From Bacteroidota bacterium (GTDB taxonomy: Bacteria; Bacteroidota; Bacteroidia; Chitinophagales; Chitinophagaceae), in contig JABDBX010000003.1 in assembly GCA_013288445.1 (NCBI GenBank), forward strand, positions 1 to 59,771: 59,771 bases of DNA, given 5' to 3'. The notes under the pieces were generated by a model. The model was given only the letters and a program-made list of their open reading frames with translations, was not told where the DNA came from and made no database searches. Shown here piece by piece: positions 1 through 12,000 of this stretch; position 1 is the stretch's first letter, and each line of letters starts with the position of its first letter. The position numbers and the translations under genes were made by a program.

Positions 1-3000
1 TTGTATAGCTGAACGTGTAGGTGCCGTTGACGAGCGAGCTGCCGATAGTAAAGTTAGGTGTACCGCCAGAGCATATGTCCGTACCGGTAACATTGAAGGT
101 AGTCACGTTAGGGTTAGGATTTACAGTTACTGTAGTGGTAAAGTAATTAGCATTGGTACAATTATTACCTGGCGTGCTTACTGTTACCGAGTAAACTTGT
201 GATGATGGCGAGCCTACTGCTGTTGGTATAGCTGAAACCGTAGCGTCTGTTTCTGTGCCGCTGATAATACCAACACCAGACCACGAATAAGTGTATGGTG
301 GGTTACCGCCTGAAGCATTTGCCGGGATATTTACTGTGCCGGTCAAACATACAGGACCACCTGGGATCGGGTTGGCTGTTGGCACTGCGTTTACAGTTAC
401 TGTGATCGTGTAAACACCGGAGGTACAACCTGCACCTGTGCTGCTCAGTGTTACCGAATAGGTGGTAGTTGTAGCAGGCGATACCGTTGGGTTTTCGCCG
501 CTTGGTACGCTGCCCGTTGAGGCTGCCCAACTGTAGAAGGACGTATAGAGATCGTTAACTACGATGGCTGATGTACCGCCATTACATATCGGGTTATCGC
601 CAGAGGTAAGCGAGGTAAGACCTGAAGATGTAGGAACGTTGTTCACTGTTACCGAAGCAGAACCAGACAATGGAACTGTGCAGGATGGCGTAGCAGCATA
701 GGCAATGTTCAGCAGGTTGACGGTACTGGTGACTAAAGTGAAATCACTTGAATAAGGAACTGTAAATGTGCCGCCTGCGAAATCAGATGCTACAGTTAAT
801 GTAGCAGTATGCGAAGTACCGCTGTTTACGTTGTAGGATACCGTATAAGTACCGGCAAGCAGGCTGCCTGCTGTAACCGTAACGGTAGCACCCGTGCCTA
901 CACACACTGTGTTGCCCGCGCCTGTAAGGCCGGAAGCCTGTGGCACTGCATTAACAGAAACAGTAATTGGCGTTGCGGGGTAGCTGGTACAGCTATTGGC
1001 ATTGGTAACCGTTAAACTGCCGTTGTAGTTGCCTGTTGCATCTGTTGAAGGAGCAGTGATATTTATTGAACCCGATGTGCCGCTCACAGAACCTGTGCTG
1101 CTGCTGCCGATCAATGGAGTAGCATCTGTCCAGGCTATGGTATAGCCGGTTGGTGTGTTTGCAGTACCGGAGTAGTTAAAGGTTGCAACGCCGCCTGCGC
1201 AGGTGCTTGCCGCACTGTTGCTGAGCGTAATGGTTGGCAACGGATTAACAATAAGCGTGAGTGTAAATGTTTGTGGACACGTTGTGGCGCTGTTAGTAAC
1301 GGTAAGCGTGCCGGTGTAAGTAGCTGCTGCCGTAGCTGCAGGAACTGTAACCGTAAACGCACCGCTGCCCGATGCAACGCTGCCCGATGATGTGGACGGA
1401 CCGCCTGCGCTCCAGCTAAGTGAATAAGAGGCCGCAGCTGAAAGACCAGTATAGCTATAGTTTACGTTATCTGAGTGCACAGGATCTGTACAGAGAGTGT
1501 TAGTAGTACTTACACTACCAAACGATGGCAGCGGGTTCACGGTTAATGTGCCTGTAGCATGTATGGATACCTGACAGCTCGATGCATCTGATGTGATGTT
1601 GTTGAGCGCAAGCAATGTATGACCTGAATTAGCCAGCAAAGAACCTGGTATAGTTAATGTGCCGGTGTGGCTTGCAATAGTCACTGAAGCGGTATTTACC
1701 GGGTGCGTGTTAGGCGAACCTAATGCATAAGTAAAGGTATAAGACCCATCAGCAAGGCTGCTAGCTGTTACAGTAACATTTGTGCCATAGGTAGCACAAG
1801 TAACCGCACCGGTAGTGGTAACCGTACCTGCAACAGGCGATGGGTTAACCGATACCGTAATAGCCGTGCCTGGGTTGCTTACGCAACCAGTAACCGTATT
1901 GGTAACCGTTACTGTACCTGTGTACTCACCAGCAAGGGTAGTAGCTGCATAAGTAGGCACATTTATAAAGCCGCCACCGAGGCTTGAAGTAGTAGGAGAT
2001 GTAAAGCCATTGCTTACTGCCGTAGGATCCCATGTAATGGTATAAGTATTCGGTGAGTTAGTAGTGGCTGAGTAAGTTAATGAACTTGGCACCCCGGCAC
2101 ATACTGTACCTGCATCTGTACCATCAAGTGTGATGGTAGGGAGGGCATTTACGCTTACACTTACAGTAGAATATATGCCACTTGAACAACCCACGCCGGC
2201 GGTACTCACGGTAACCGAATATGTAGTAAGGCCGGTAGCAGGTGGCGTTACATTTGTAGGATTAACCGATGCAGAACTGATATCCGTAGTAGTAGGACTT
2301 GTCCAGTTGAACGTGTAGCTGCCATCGCCCCCTGTTGCGGCCGCCTGAAGTTGTGCCGTGCCACCAAGACAGATATCAGTGGGCGAAGTAATATTGAGTA
2401 CCGATGTAATGCTTGGTACCGTATAATTAGTAACCGTTGCCGTTGCGGAAAGTGGCGAAGTACATGACGTGCTTGATGAGTACGCAATGTTATCCGCAGC
2501 AATTGTGTTGGCACCGGTGGTAACAAGATCCCCGGTAGGGACTGTAAAAGTGCCGGTACCTGGAGTACCCGAAGTAAATGTCATAGTTGCAGATAAGCCG
2601 GATGCGCTGCCTGTATGGTAGGTAACAGTGTAGGTGCCGGTTGCCAACGAAGTTGATGTGACAGTAACCGTAGCATAGGTACTTGCACAAACAGAATTGC
2701 CAGACATGTGGAAATCCGTAACTGCAGGCACAGGGTGGACCGTATAATTTACACCTAACGGAAATGATGAGCAACCTGCTGCCGAAGTCATGTTCACTGT
2801 ATAATTCTGTGTTTCGTCAGCAGAACCTGTATTGGTAAGCACATCTGTTATTGTACTGCCGCAAGATGAACTGCAATTATGCGCGCCTGAAACGTCGGCT
2901 CCGTGACTGAGCGCCAGCCATGAGAACGTTGTGGTTCCTGCAGTGCTTGCTGTAAGCGCGATATTTACCGCGGCGCCGCTACAGCCAGATGGGCTTGTAG

Positions 3001-6000
3001 AGGATGTAAACGTTGGCACCGGATTTATTGTCACCAGGGCGGTTGCCGTGTTGGCACAAGATGTAGTAGCATTATGGAAGCTCACAGTGACCGTATAAGT
3101 ACCTGCGGTGCTTAGCGTATTAACTATCTGGCCGGAACCGTTGATGCTCAAGCCACTGGCTGGTGATACACTAAAACCATCAACCGTAACTAATCCGAGG
3201 CCAATCGGGTTAAGAGTGGTAGTAAAAAGCTGGCAGGATGGATTGCTGCTATAGCTGTAAGAAACTGTCGGTAGCGGGTCAACCGTCAGGGTAATATTGT
3301 ACGTAGTGGTACAGCCCGAGGTAGCGTTCTGTAGCGTTAATACACCGCTATAGTTATTTGCCGCAGTGTTAGCAGCAACCGTTACAGCTATCGGAGAGGA
3401 GGGAAGCGTAGTGAATGATGACACATTTGTAAGGTGACCTGATGGCAACCATGTAAGAGTGTATTTGTCTGCATTTACAGCGCTCGTATAAGCGTAATTC
3501 TCTGTGTGGCCCGATGAGGCATCGAAACACAATTCATTGCTGGTATTGCTCAAAGTGAATGATGGCACAGCGCCTACATTAAATGTAGTTGTATTGCCGC
3601 TATTCAAATAGCTGATACAACCCGACTCATTGATGTAATTTACCGTAACGGTCTCACCTGTAGTGGGCGTAGTAAGGTTGCCGGAAACAATAATGAAACC
3701 ACCAACGCCGGTTGAAGCTGTATAAGTGCCTGCATTGGGCGCGGAAAGCGTATAGCCAACGCCAAAGCCTGAGTAATCAGACAGGCCGCCATTTAATGTT
3801 ACTCCAGAACCCGAAGCACATGCATTGGTAGCTGATATGGACGAAAGGCTTGTGAGCCCCGCACGTGCGTTGGATATAGTGAAAAATGCATTGGAAGTAT
3901 AGGTAATAGTGCTGCCGGTATAATCTGTACCCTGTGTGGCTGTGCAACCGGTAGCTGAGCTGGTAATAGCTGTAATGTCTATTGTAGTTGCGCCAAGACC
4001 CAAGGCGCTGAGGTCAGACGATGGGATAACCATAGTACCCGCGCCGCCAGAAATAAGTACTGTTGCGGTATGACCTGTAAATGATGATGAGCCTCCGCTG
4101 CCAGTCATATTGTAAGTAAAGGTGTAAGTGCCGTCTGTGAGGCCGCCGCCCGAGCTAACGCTAAGGTGCTGCTCTGAATAAGTACCCGCGCCACAGATAC
4201 TATTAAAAGCCGCATCAATGGTAAGACCGGCAACTGTAGGCGGTGCGGTAACGTTAATTGTAGCCGTGCTGCTGCTTAGTGATGAGCTGCAGGTAGTGGT
4301 ATGGTTGGCTATGGAAAGTATATTAATAGTATTGCTGGTGCCCGTAAGCGATGCATCAGGTACCGTGAAGAAGCCCACATTGCTGGTTACATTCAGAGTT
4401 GCAGTTGCTGTAGATCCGCCACCTACGTTATAGGAAACATCGTAAGCGCCATTAGCCAGACTTGATGCTGTTACGTTAACTGTGCCATCTATATGCGCAC
4501 ACTGTGTAGAACCAGCGAAAACCGGTGGTATGGTAGCTACATCTGGTAACGCATTCACGGTTACCGTGTTTGTCGCAGTGCCAGTGCAGGACGAGCTGCC
4601 ATCGGTGAGTGAAACAGTAACCGTATAGGTGCCAACAGCGCTCAGATCCTGGGCAATGGCCCCGGATGTAGGATCAATAACCAGCCCGGAAGGTGCGGCG
4701 CTATACCCGGTAACAGATGCCGTTGTAGTTATCGTTGGGTTCACTGTAGTAGCCGTCTGGCAAAGAGAAGACGGTGTGCCATAATTAAAGGTAGTTGCTG
4801 TAGGTGTTGCATTTACACTGATTGTGGCAGACACGCTGGAGAAAGTAGAGGTACAAGCCGTGCTGCCGTTGGTTATAGAAAGGAAGTTGACTGTGTTACT
4901 GCCCGGAACAAGGGAGCCGGAAGCAATAGTAATAAAACCTGTGCCACCGGACGATGATGTAACCGACCCGCCGGAAGACTTAATATGCGGGAAGGCGCTG
5001 CCACCGCCACCTACGTTTTCGGTAATAAAATAATCAGCGTCAGCAAGCGAACTGGACGTGATATTGACAGTGCCGGTTATGCCTGCGCACTCGGTGCTGC
5101 CCGCAATAGTGAAGGTGCTTATATCAGGTACCGGGTTCACCGTAAGTGTTACTACCGTCTGGGTGGACGTACAGCCACCGGCATTAGACACCGTTACAGA
5201 ACCTGTGTAAACAGCCACTGGAGTATTTGCGGGAATTGAAAAATCCACAGAAGACCCGAGCATAGCATTGGTTTCATTTGTGGGACCTGATGGGCTCCAC
5301 GTCAATGTGTAATGATTGGGCAAACCCGAGGTTGAAGACAAGAAGTAGCTGACGGGAGTAGAAGAAGATGCATTGAAGCACCTTGCTGTTGAACCGCTTG
5401 AAAGCAAAAATGTGGGTAATGGATTTACAGTTAGTGTGTTCGTTGCAATTGACGGCGAACTGGAACAGCTTGTCGTTGGATCTGTGATGCTATTAATACT
5501 TATAACAGGGCTGCCGGCGGTACCGAGCGTAAGGCCAAACGTACCCGAGCCGCTGCCGAAGGCAACGCTCGAAGCCGTTGTTGGGCCGGATGCATCTGGC
5601 GAGCCTACCGAATAAGTAATATTATAAGCGCTGCCTGTAAGACCGCTTCCGCTAACCGTAATTGTGGAAGACTGCCCCGCGCATACCCGAGTGCTGGATA
5701 CGGTAAGACCAGACACATTAGGCGTTGGATTGACGGTTAAAGTAAGTGTATATGCATTTGTACAGCCAGTGCCAGCATCGCTGATGGTGAGCAGCCCGGA
5801 ATAATCATTTACCGAGGTACCGCCGGGTACATCTTCATTTATTGTGCCGCCGGTAGAACCACTTGTTAATGTGCCCGAAAATCCGGTCACATCGCTGAGG
5901 CCGCTGGCGCCAGGGGTCCAGGCCAGGTTATAAGTTAAAGCGCCGGCGCCGGACGTAGCAGAATAGGCATACCCTGCCGTATTGTCGGCGGTAGAACTAT

Positions 6001-9000
6001 GACAAAATACCTGGCTGGTATTGGTTAATGTTATTGTTGGCAATGCGTTTACCGTTACCGCTGTTGTTGCGGTATTCACACAGCTATTAGCATCATTGTA
6101 GGTAACGCTTACGGTATAAACACCTACACCGGCAACGCTGGCCGTGAATGACCCATCAGTGCCGCTTAGCCCCGAAGTACCGGGGCTGCTGCCGTCTGAA
6201 TTAAATGTATAGGAACCGCTGCCACTTAAACTAACGCTAACCGGGCTGGCAGAAGAAACGCAGAATGGGTTGCCTGCATAGCTGGCGGTTGCTGTGGGTA
6301 ATGGGTTCACCGTAATTGTGGTTACCACAGTAGCCGCACCTGTGCAGCTAAGCGCACTTGGCGTAGCAGTAATAGTAGCTACAGTTACAGAAGCCGCTGT
6401 AGCGGTAAACGCTGGTATATTGCCAGTGCCGCTTGTTGTGCCAAATCCAATATCACTTGAAGATGTCCAGGTAAAGGTTGTTCCCGTATTTGCGGGGTCA
6501 ACGAAGTTAATTGCTGATGCCGATGTGCCACTGCAATAAGCAGCACCGGTTATTGTATTTACCGTTGGCAATGGGTTTACTGTCAATGTAAGCGTAGCGA
6601 TAGTTGACGAGCATGGGCCGGCACCATCAGGGTCATTCGTTGTTAATGTAAGCGTAACCACTGTTTGAGTACTGGTTGCCGAATTTGGTGTGTAAGATGT
6701 AGCTGTGATATCAGAGGCGGGCGAGTATGTACCGCCGGCGCCGCCATCGCTCCACGTGGCGCTTGACGCGCTGCCGCCTACGCTGCCCGAAATATTTACC
6801 GAATTACCAACACACACAGCCGTAGCGCTCGAAGAACTTGAATAAGAGATAGTCACCAGGCCATCGCCTGTGTTACCGGTGCTGGCAGATGTGCTGGTTG
6901 CACCTGTAAAATACGAGCCCCCACCGCCGCCGCCGCCATGGTGAATGCTTGAGGTATTTTCGCCACCGGCCCCACCTGAATAGCCGCCGCCGCCGCCGCC
7001 GCCGTTACCGCCAGAGCCACCGCCGCCGAATCCACCTACGGCTGTGAAAGTTGCAGGGCCTCCTCCACCATCGCCGCCATTGACAAACGAAAAGCCGCCA
7101 GGTCCCACACCCGAACCACCATTACCGGTTAGCCCACCGCCGCCGCCACCAGCGCCGCCGTCGCCACCGACAATACCACCGGGCCCACCTGTTCCGCCGC
7201 CGCCCGCCGCACCCCCTGTTCCTACTGCAGGGTTACCAGCGCCACCAGAATTTCCTGTCTGGGCATTCTGGCCGGCAAAATCTTCTAAACCTGCTCCGCC
7301 GCCACCACCGGCTATAATAAGTGGCGCGTTTGAACTGGTGGTTACAAACGAGCCACCACCACCACCTGCATGGGGCGTGCCGTCTGACGCATCAGTTATA
7401 CCCTTCTGACCAACGAGGACATTAAGTACCTGGCCGGGTGTTACAGAAATGTTACCCTGTATTATAGCGCCCGAACCACCGGCAAAAACACCTCCAAAAT
7501 TGTCAGTTCCGCCCGAGGCTCCTTTTGCGAGCACGGTGAGTTGGGTTACGCCGGCCGGTACTGTATAATTTACAATACTGCCGCTATAATTTAGTGTAGT
7601 TGAGCCCGATGATACAAAAAGTGCGGTTGCTGTGGCCGCTGGATTCACGGTTACGGTGGTAACTCTCGTGGCCGCGCCTGTACAGCCATTAAGTGCAGGC
7701 GTAGCAGTAATAGTTGCCACGGTTACCGAAGCCGCTGTAGCGGTAAACGCGGCTATATTGCCCGTGCCGCTTGTAGTGCCGAAGCCAATATTACTTGAAG
7801 ATGTCCAGGTAAAGGTTGTTCCGGTATTTGCGGGGTCAACGAAGTTAATTGCTGATGCCGATGTGCCACTGCAGTAGGCCATGCCTGTAATCGTGTTTAC
7901 CGTTGGCAATGGATTTACGCTAACTGTAGCTGTATTGCCGCTCAATGACGAACTGCAGCCGGTAAAATGGTTGGCTACGGAAAGTATATTAATGGTATTG
8001 CTGCCCAAAGCCAGAGACGTGTTAGGTACCGTAAAGAAGCCGGTAGTGCTGCTGATTACAAGTGTTGATGTGGCTGTAGAGCCACCACCCACATTGTACG
8101 ACACATCATAAGTACCATTCGCCAGGCTCGAAGCTACAGTTACTGTACCGTCTGTACCATGGCATACGGTATTACCTGTGCCGCTAAATGAAGTAAGTGT
8201 TGGTAGTGGATTAATCACTAATGTTGCTGCTGCTGCATTAGAACAGTTGCCATCAGAATAAGTTATGGTAATCGTATAACTACCAGGGCTGCTACCCGAA
8301 AGGGTAACAGCACCGGTGGATCCATTCAGATTTAAAGTACCAGCACCGCCGGTTTTTACATACGATACACTCGTAAGCGTTGGCCCCGAAAGCTGGCTGA
8401 TAGACAACGTACCCGATGAAGCCTGGCACACGGGGCTGGCAGTATAGCTAAACGTAGCTACAGGCAAAGGGTTAACGGTTAGGTCAAATGTAGCAGGGGC
8501 ACTCTGGCAGGTGGTGGTACTATTTGATAAGACCAAAGTATTGCCGGTATAGTTTGTACCAGAGCTTCCAGGGCTGAAGGTAGATATAGCAATGGGCCCG
8601 CTACCTGCGTAAAATCCAGAAGTTACATTTGTAAAACCAGCAGCACCGGCAGCGGTTGAGTAGCTAATACTATATTTGTTCGCTGTAGCGCCGCCTGGTG
8701 TAAGGGTAAGGGTGCCACCGGAAGAGCCCACGCATATTGCCCCGGATGGGGTGCCGGTTATTGTTGGCACATCGTTTATTGTAAGAGAGAAACTTGCTGG
8801 TGTGCTGGAACATCCGGTGCTTGAAATGATCCCAACTATTGTACCTGGATAAGTGCCGGCAGCAGGGGAACCCGTTAAAGTTAAAATAACCGGCCCGCTT
8901 AAAACAGCATTACTAACATTGCTAAACCCGCCCGATGTAGCGGTCACAGAATAATGATCGGGGGCGCCTGCGGTGCTATAGTTAAACGATGCAGTAGCAT

Positions 9001-12000
9001 CGCCGACACATGCAAGGACGAGACCGGGTATGATTACCGGCAATGGATTTACGGTTACTACCGCCATACTTGTACTGCTGCATGTTCCGTTGTTGAAGGT
9101 CACCGTAACAGAATAAGTCCCGGCTGTACTATGGCCTACATCAATTGCCCCGGATGAGGTATTGAGGCTTAAACCGGAGGATGGCGTAACGCTATAGCTT
9201 GTTACTGTAACCGAGCCTACGCCAGTCGGGTTTACCGTTGTAACTGTTTGGCAAAATGGATTACCTGAGTAGCTAAGTGTTGCCGTTGGCAATGCATTTA
9301 TAGTTACCGTGGTGGCTGCGGTACTCACACAGCTGTTTGCATCAGAGTAGGTAACCGCAACGGTATATGAATTTGCAGGAATTGCGCTGAGGTTTATATT
9401 GCCGCTACCTGTGCCGGTTGCGGTAAATCCGGCTGCTGAAGTGGGGTTGAGCGTGGCTGAAGCTAACGTATAAGTGCCAGACGAGAAAGTGACACCTTCA
9501 GTTGTGCTGCTTGTTGTATTACAGAACGGATTGCCTGTGTAGCTGATCGTCGCGGTGGGCAATGCGTTTATAGTTACCGTCGTGGTAGCTGTATTATTAC
9601 ATGTAGTTGCATCTGAGAAAGTGACGGTAACTGTATAAGTACCTGCCGTGCTCAGGTCCTGCGCGATAGCGCCGGTTGTAGCATCAATAACTAACCCACC
9701 CACTGTAGCAGTATAGTTTGTAGCTGACGCGCCACTTGATAACGATATTGTTGGGTTAACTGTTGTGGCCGTTTTACAAAAGGCGGGAGTAGTGCCATAG
9801 TTAAATGTCGTTGCAGTAGGCAGTGCATTTACCGTAACAATTGTAATCGCGGTTCCGCAATTAAGTGAATAAGTTATTGCGGCTGTCCCGGTCGTTACCC
9901 CGGTTACTGTAACAGTAGATGTTGCAGTGCCTGTAAGCGTCACATTAGAACTTGAAGTGGCCCAGGTGCCGCCGCTTACACTATTGTTAAGCGTAGTGGT
10001 CCCGGTTCCGCATATATTCGCTGTGCCGGTATTGGTTGCCGCAGGCAGTGTGAGCGAAATGGAACTACAGCTACCTACTGCGCCGGTCTCATAGTTGGAT
10101 GTGCTACCTGTAAGCGCGAAATTATTTAATGTTCCGCAATAGCCGTTGCCGGAGTAATCAATGGCATTGGCCACAGACGTGTTGGTGCCGGCCGCTGTAC
10201 CTTCGTTAAAACGATAGTAGGCAACTAAGCCCGATTGCTGCGGTACATCACAATTCATATTGTCTTGTATCTCCATCTGGGTGCGCGATGTGTTCCAAAC
10301 ACGTACTTCGTCTATATCCCCAGGCCAATATTCGTCAACCCCACTATTACTATAGCCGATTTCAAATGGAAGCCCTGTAGCCGAAGATATGCCAGCGCCC
10401 ATATTAGAAACAAATACGCCGTTTATGTAAAGTGCCACATCACTGGTGCTATAAACCATTGCAATATGATACCACACTCCCTGTGTGAACGAATAAGGAA
10501 CGATTCCGATTGAACTTCCATTCCAAATGGCAATTAAACTCAGTGTTGAACCTATATGGAAACTGTATCTCGTGCTGCCACTGGGATCTCTCATTGCCAG
10601 AAATGCAGGCGAATGCGTGACAGAACCTAACGCCCAGTTTGGCCTCACCCATGCTTCAAGCGTTCCTGTGCTTGTTTCAAAAGCAGTATTATTAGCTACC
10701 GACACATAGTCATCCGTCCCGTCAAAATCCAGGTCAGCGCCTGGGGCCAGTACATTCACTGTGGTTGTGGCGGCGCAGCTACCAACAGTGTAAGATATTA
10801 CAGAAGTACCTGTTGACAAGCCGGTAACAATACCCGAAGACGGGTCTATTGTACCTACAGCAGTACTCACAGACGACCATGTGCCGCTACCTATGGCATC
10901 GGAAAGGGTGGTGGTAATGGCGGTGGAAAGGGTAGTGTTGCCCGTGATTGTGGCCGGTGATGCAGTTACGGAAACCGTAATTGTGGCTGTGACAGTATTA
11001 GAACCATCCGATACCGTCACGGTAAATGGATCGGTCCCTGTAAAACCTGAATTAGGCGTATATGTTAGCCCTGTAGGTGCTGTAAATCCGGAAGTGAAAC
11101 TTGTAGAATAAGAACCTCCAACCGTAGCTGTCGAAAAACCTCCCAAAGTACCATTAGACGGTACAGATGCAATTGTCCAGGTCAAAGTGCCTGAAGCCTG
11201 GGCGTCAAAAGTATTTAGTAATGTATTTATAGAAAAAGCGCCAGCGTTTTCACATGCCGGTAAATTACCGCCCCCGCAATAGAAATTCAGCACCCCTCTT
11301 ATTCTATTATTATTATTGTCTGAAATATATACGTTGCCGCCAGGAGCAACTGCAATACCTAAAGGCCCACTGAATTCTACGGAAGCAGATGTTGCCGAAC
11401 TGCCATCACCACTAAAACCCGCAGCGCCAGAATTACTAAAATTTCCGGCAAAAGTGCTGATATTCCCGGAGGTTCTGTCCACATAGCGTATTACATTAGC
11501 GCCCTGGTCAGATATATACATATTATTTGAGGCGTCAAAAGCGATATTGTTAGGATTATTCAGCGATGCGCTTGATGCAGGACCGCCGTCTCCACTATAT
11601 CCTCCGGTACCATTTCCTGCAGCGATCGTAGGTGAAATAAAAGCGCCGGGGGTACTTGTTGGTGCAGCTTGTCCTACATAATTACCAGTACCACCAAATT
11701 CATAAATATTGCCGGCATTATCAAACCATATGTCAACCGCTTGAAATGGCAAAGAAGGGCTATGGATGTTGCCTGTACCGGTAGGATTATCTACATAATA
11801 TACCGAACCAGTATTAGATTCCCCATACCATATATTTCCAGTGGTTGGATCAACTGCTATGTTCCCAATTCCAGAAGGTAACATGCCGGCCGTAGCCGGG
11901 CCACTCGTTGTGCCATGGCCGCCACCACCACTAGCTCCATTTCCTGCGACTGTGGTAATAGTACCTGAAGAAATGTTAACTGCCCTTACGTAAACGCCGC

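Noticed and set aside
7044-7409. Proline-rich 121-residue ORF on the plus strand
   Set aside because: It is the antisense reading of the glycine-rich domain (GGN codons become proline codons); no start signals.
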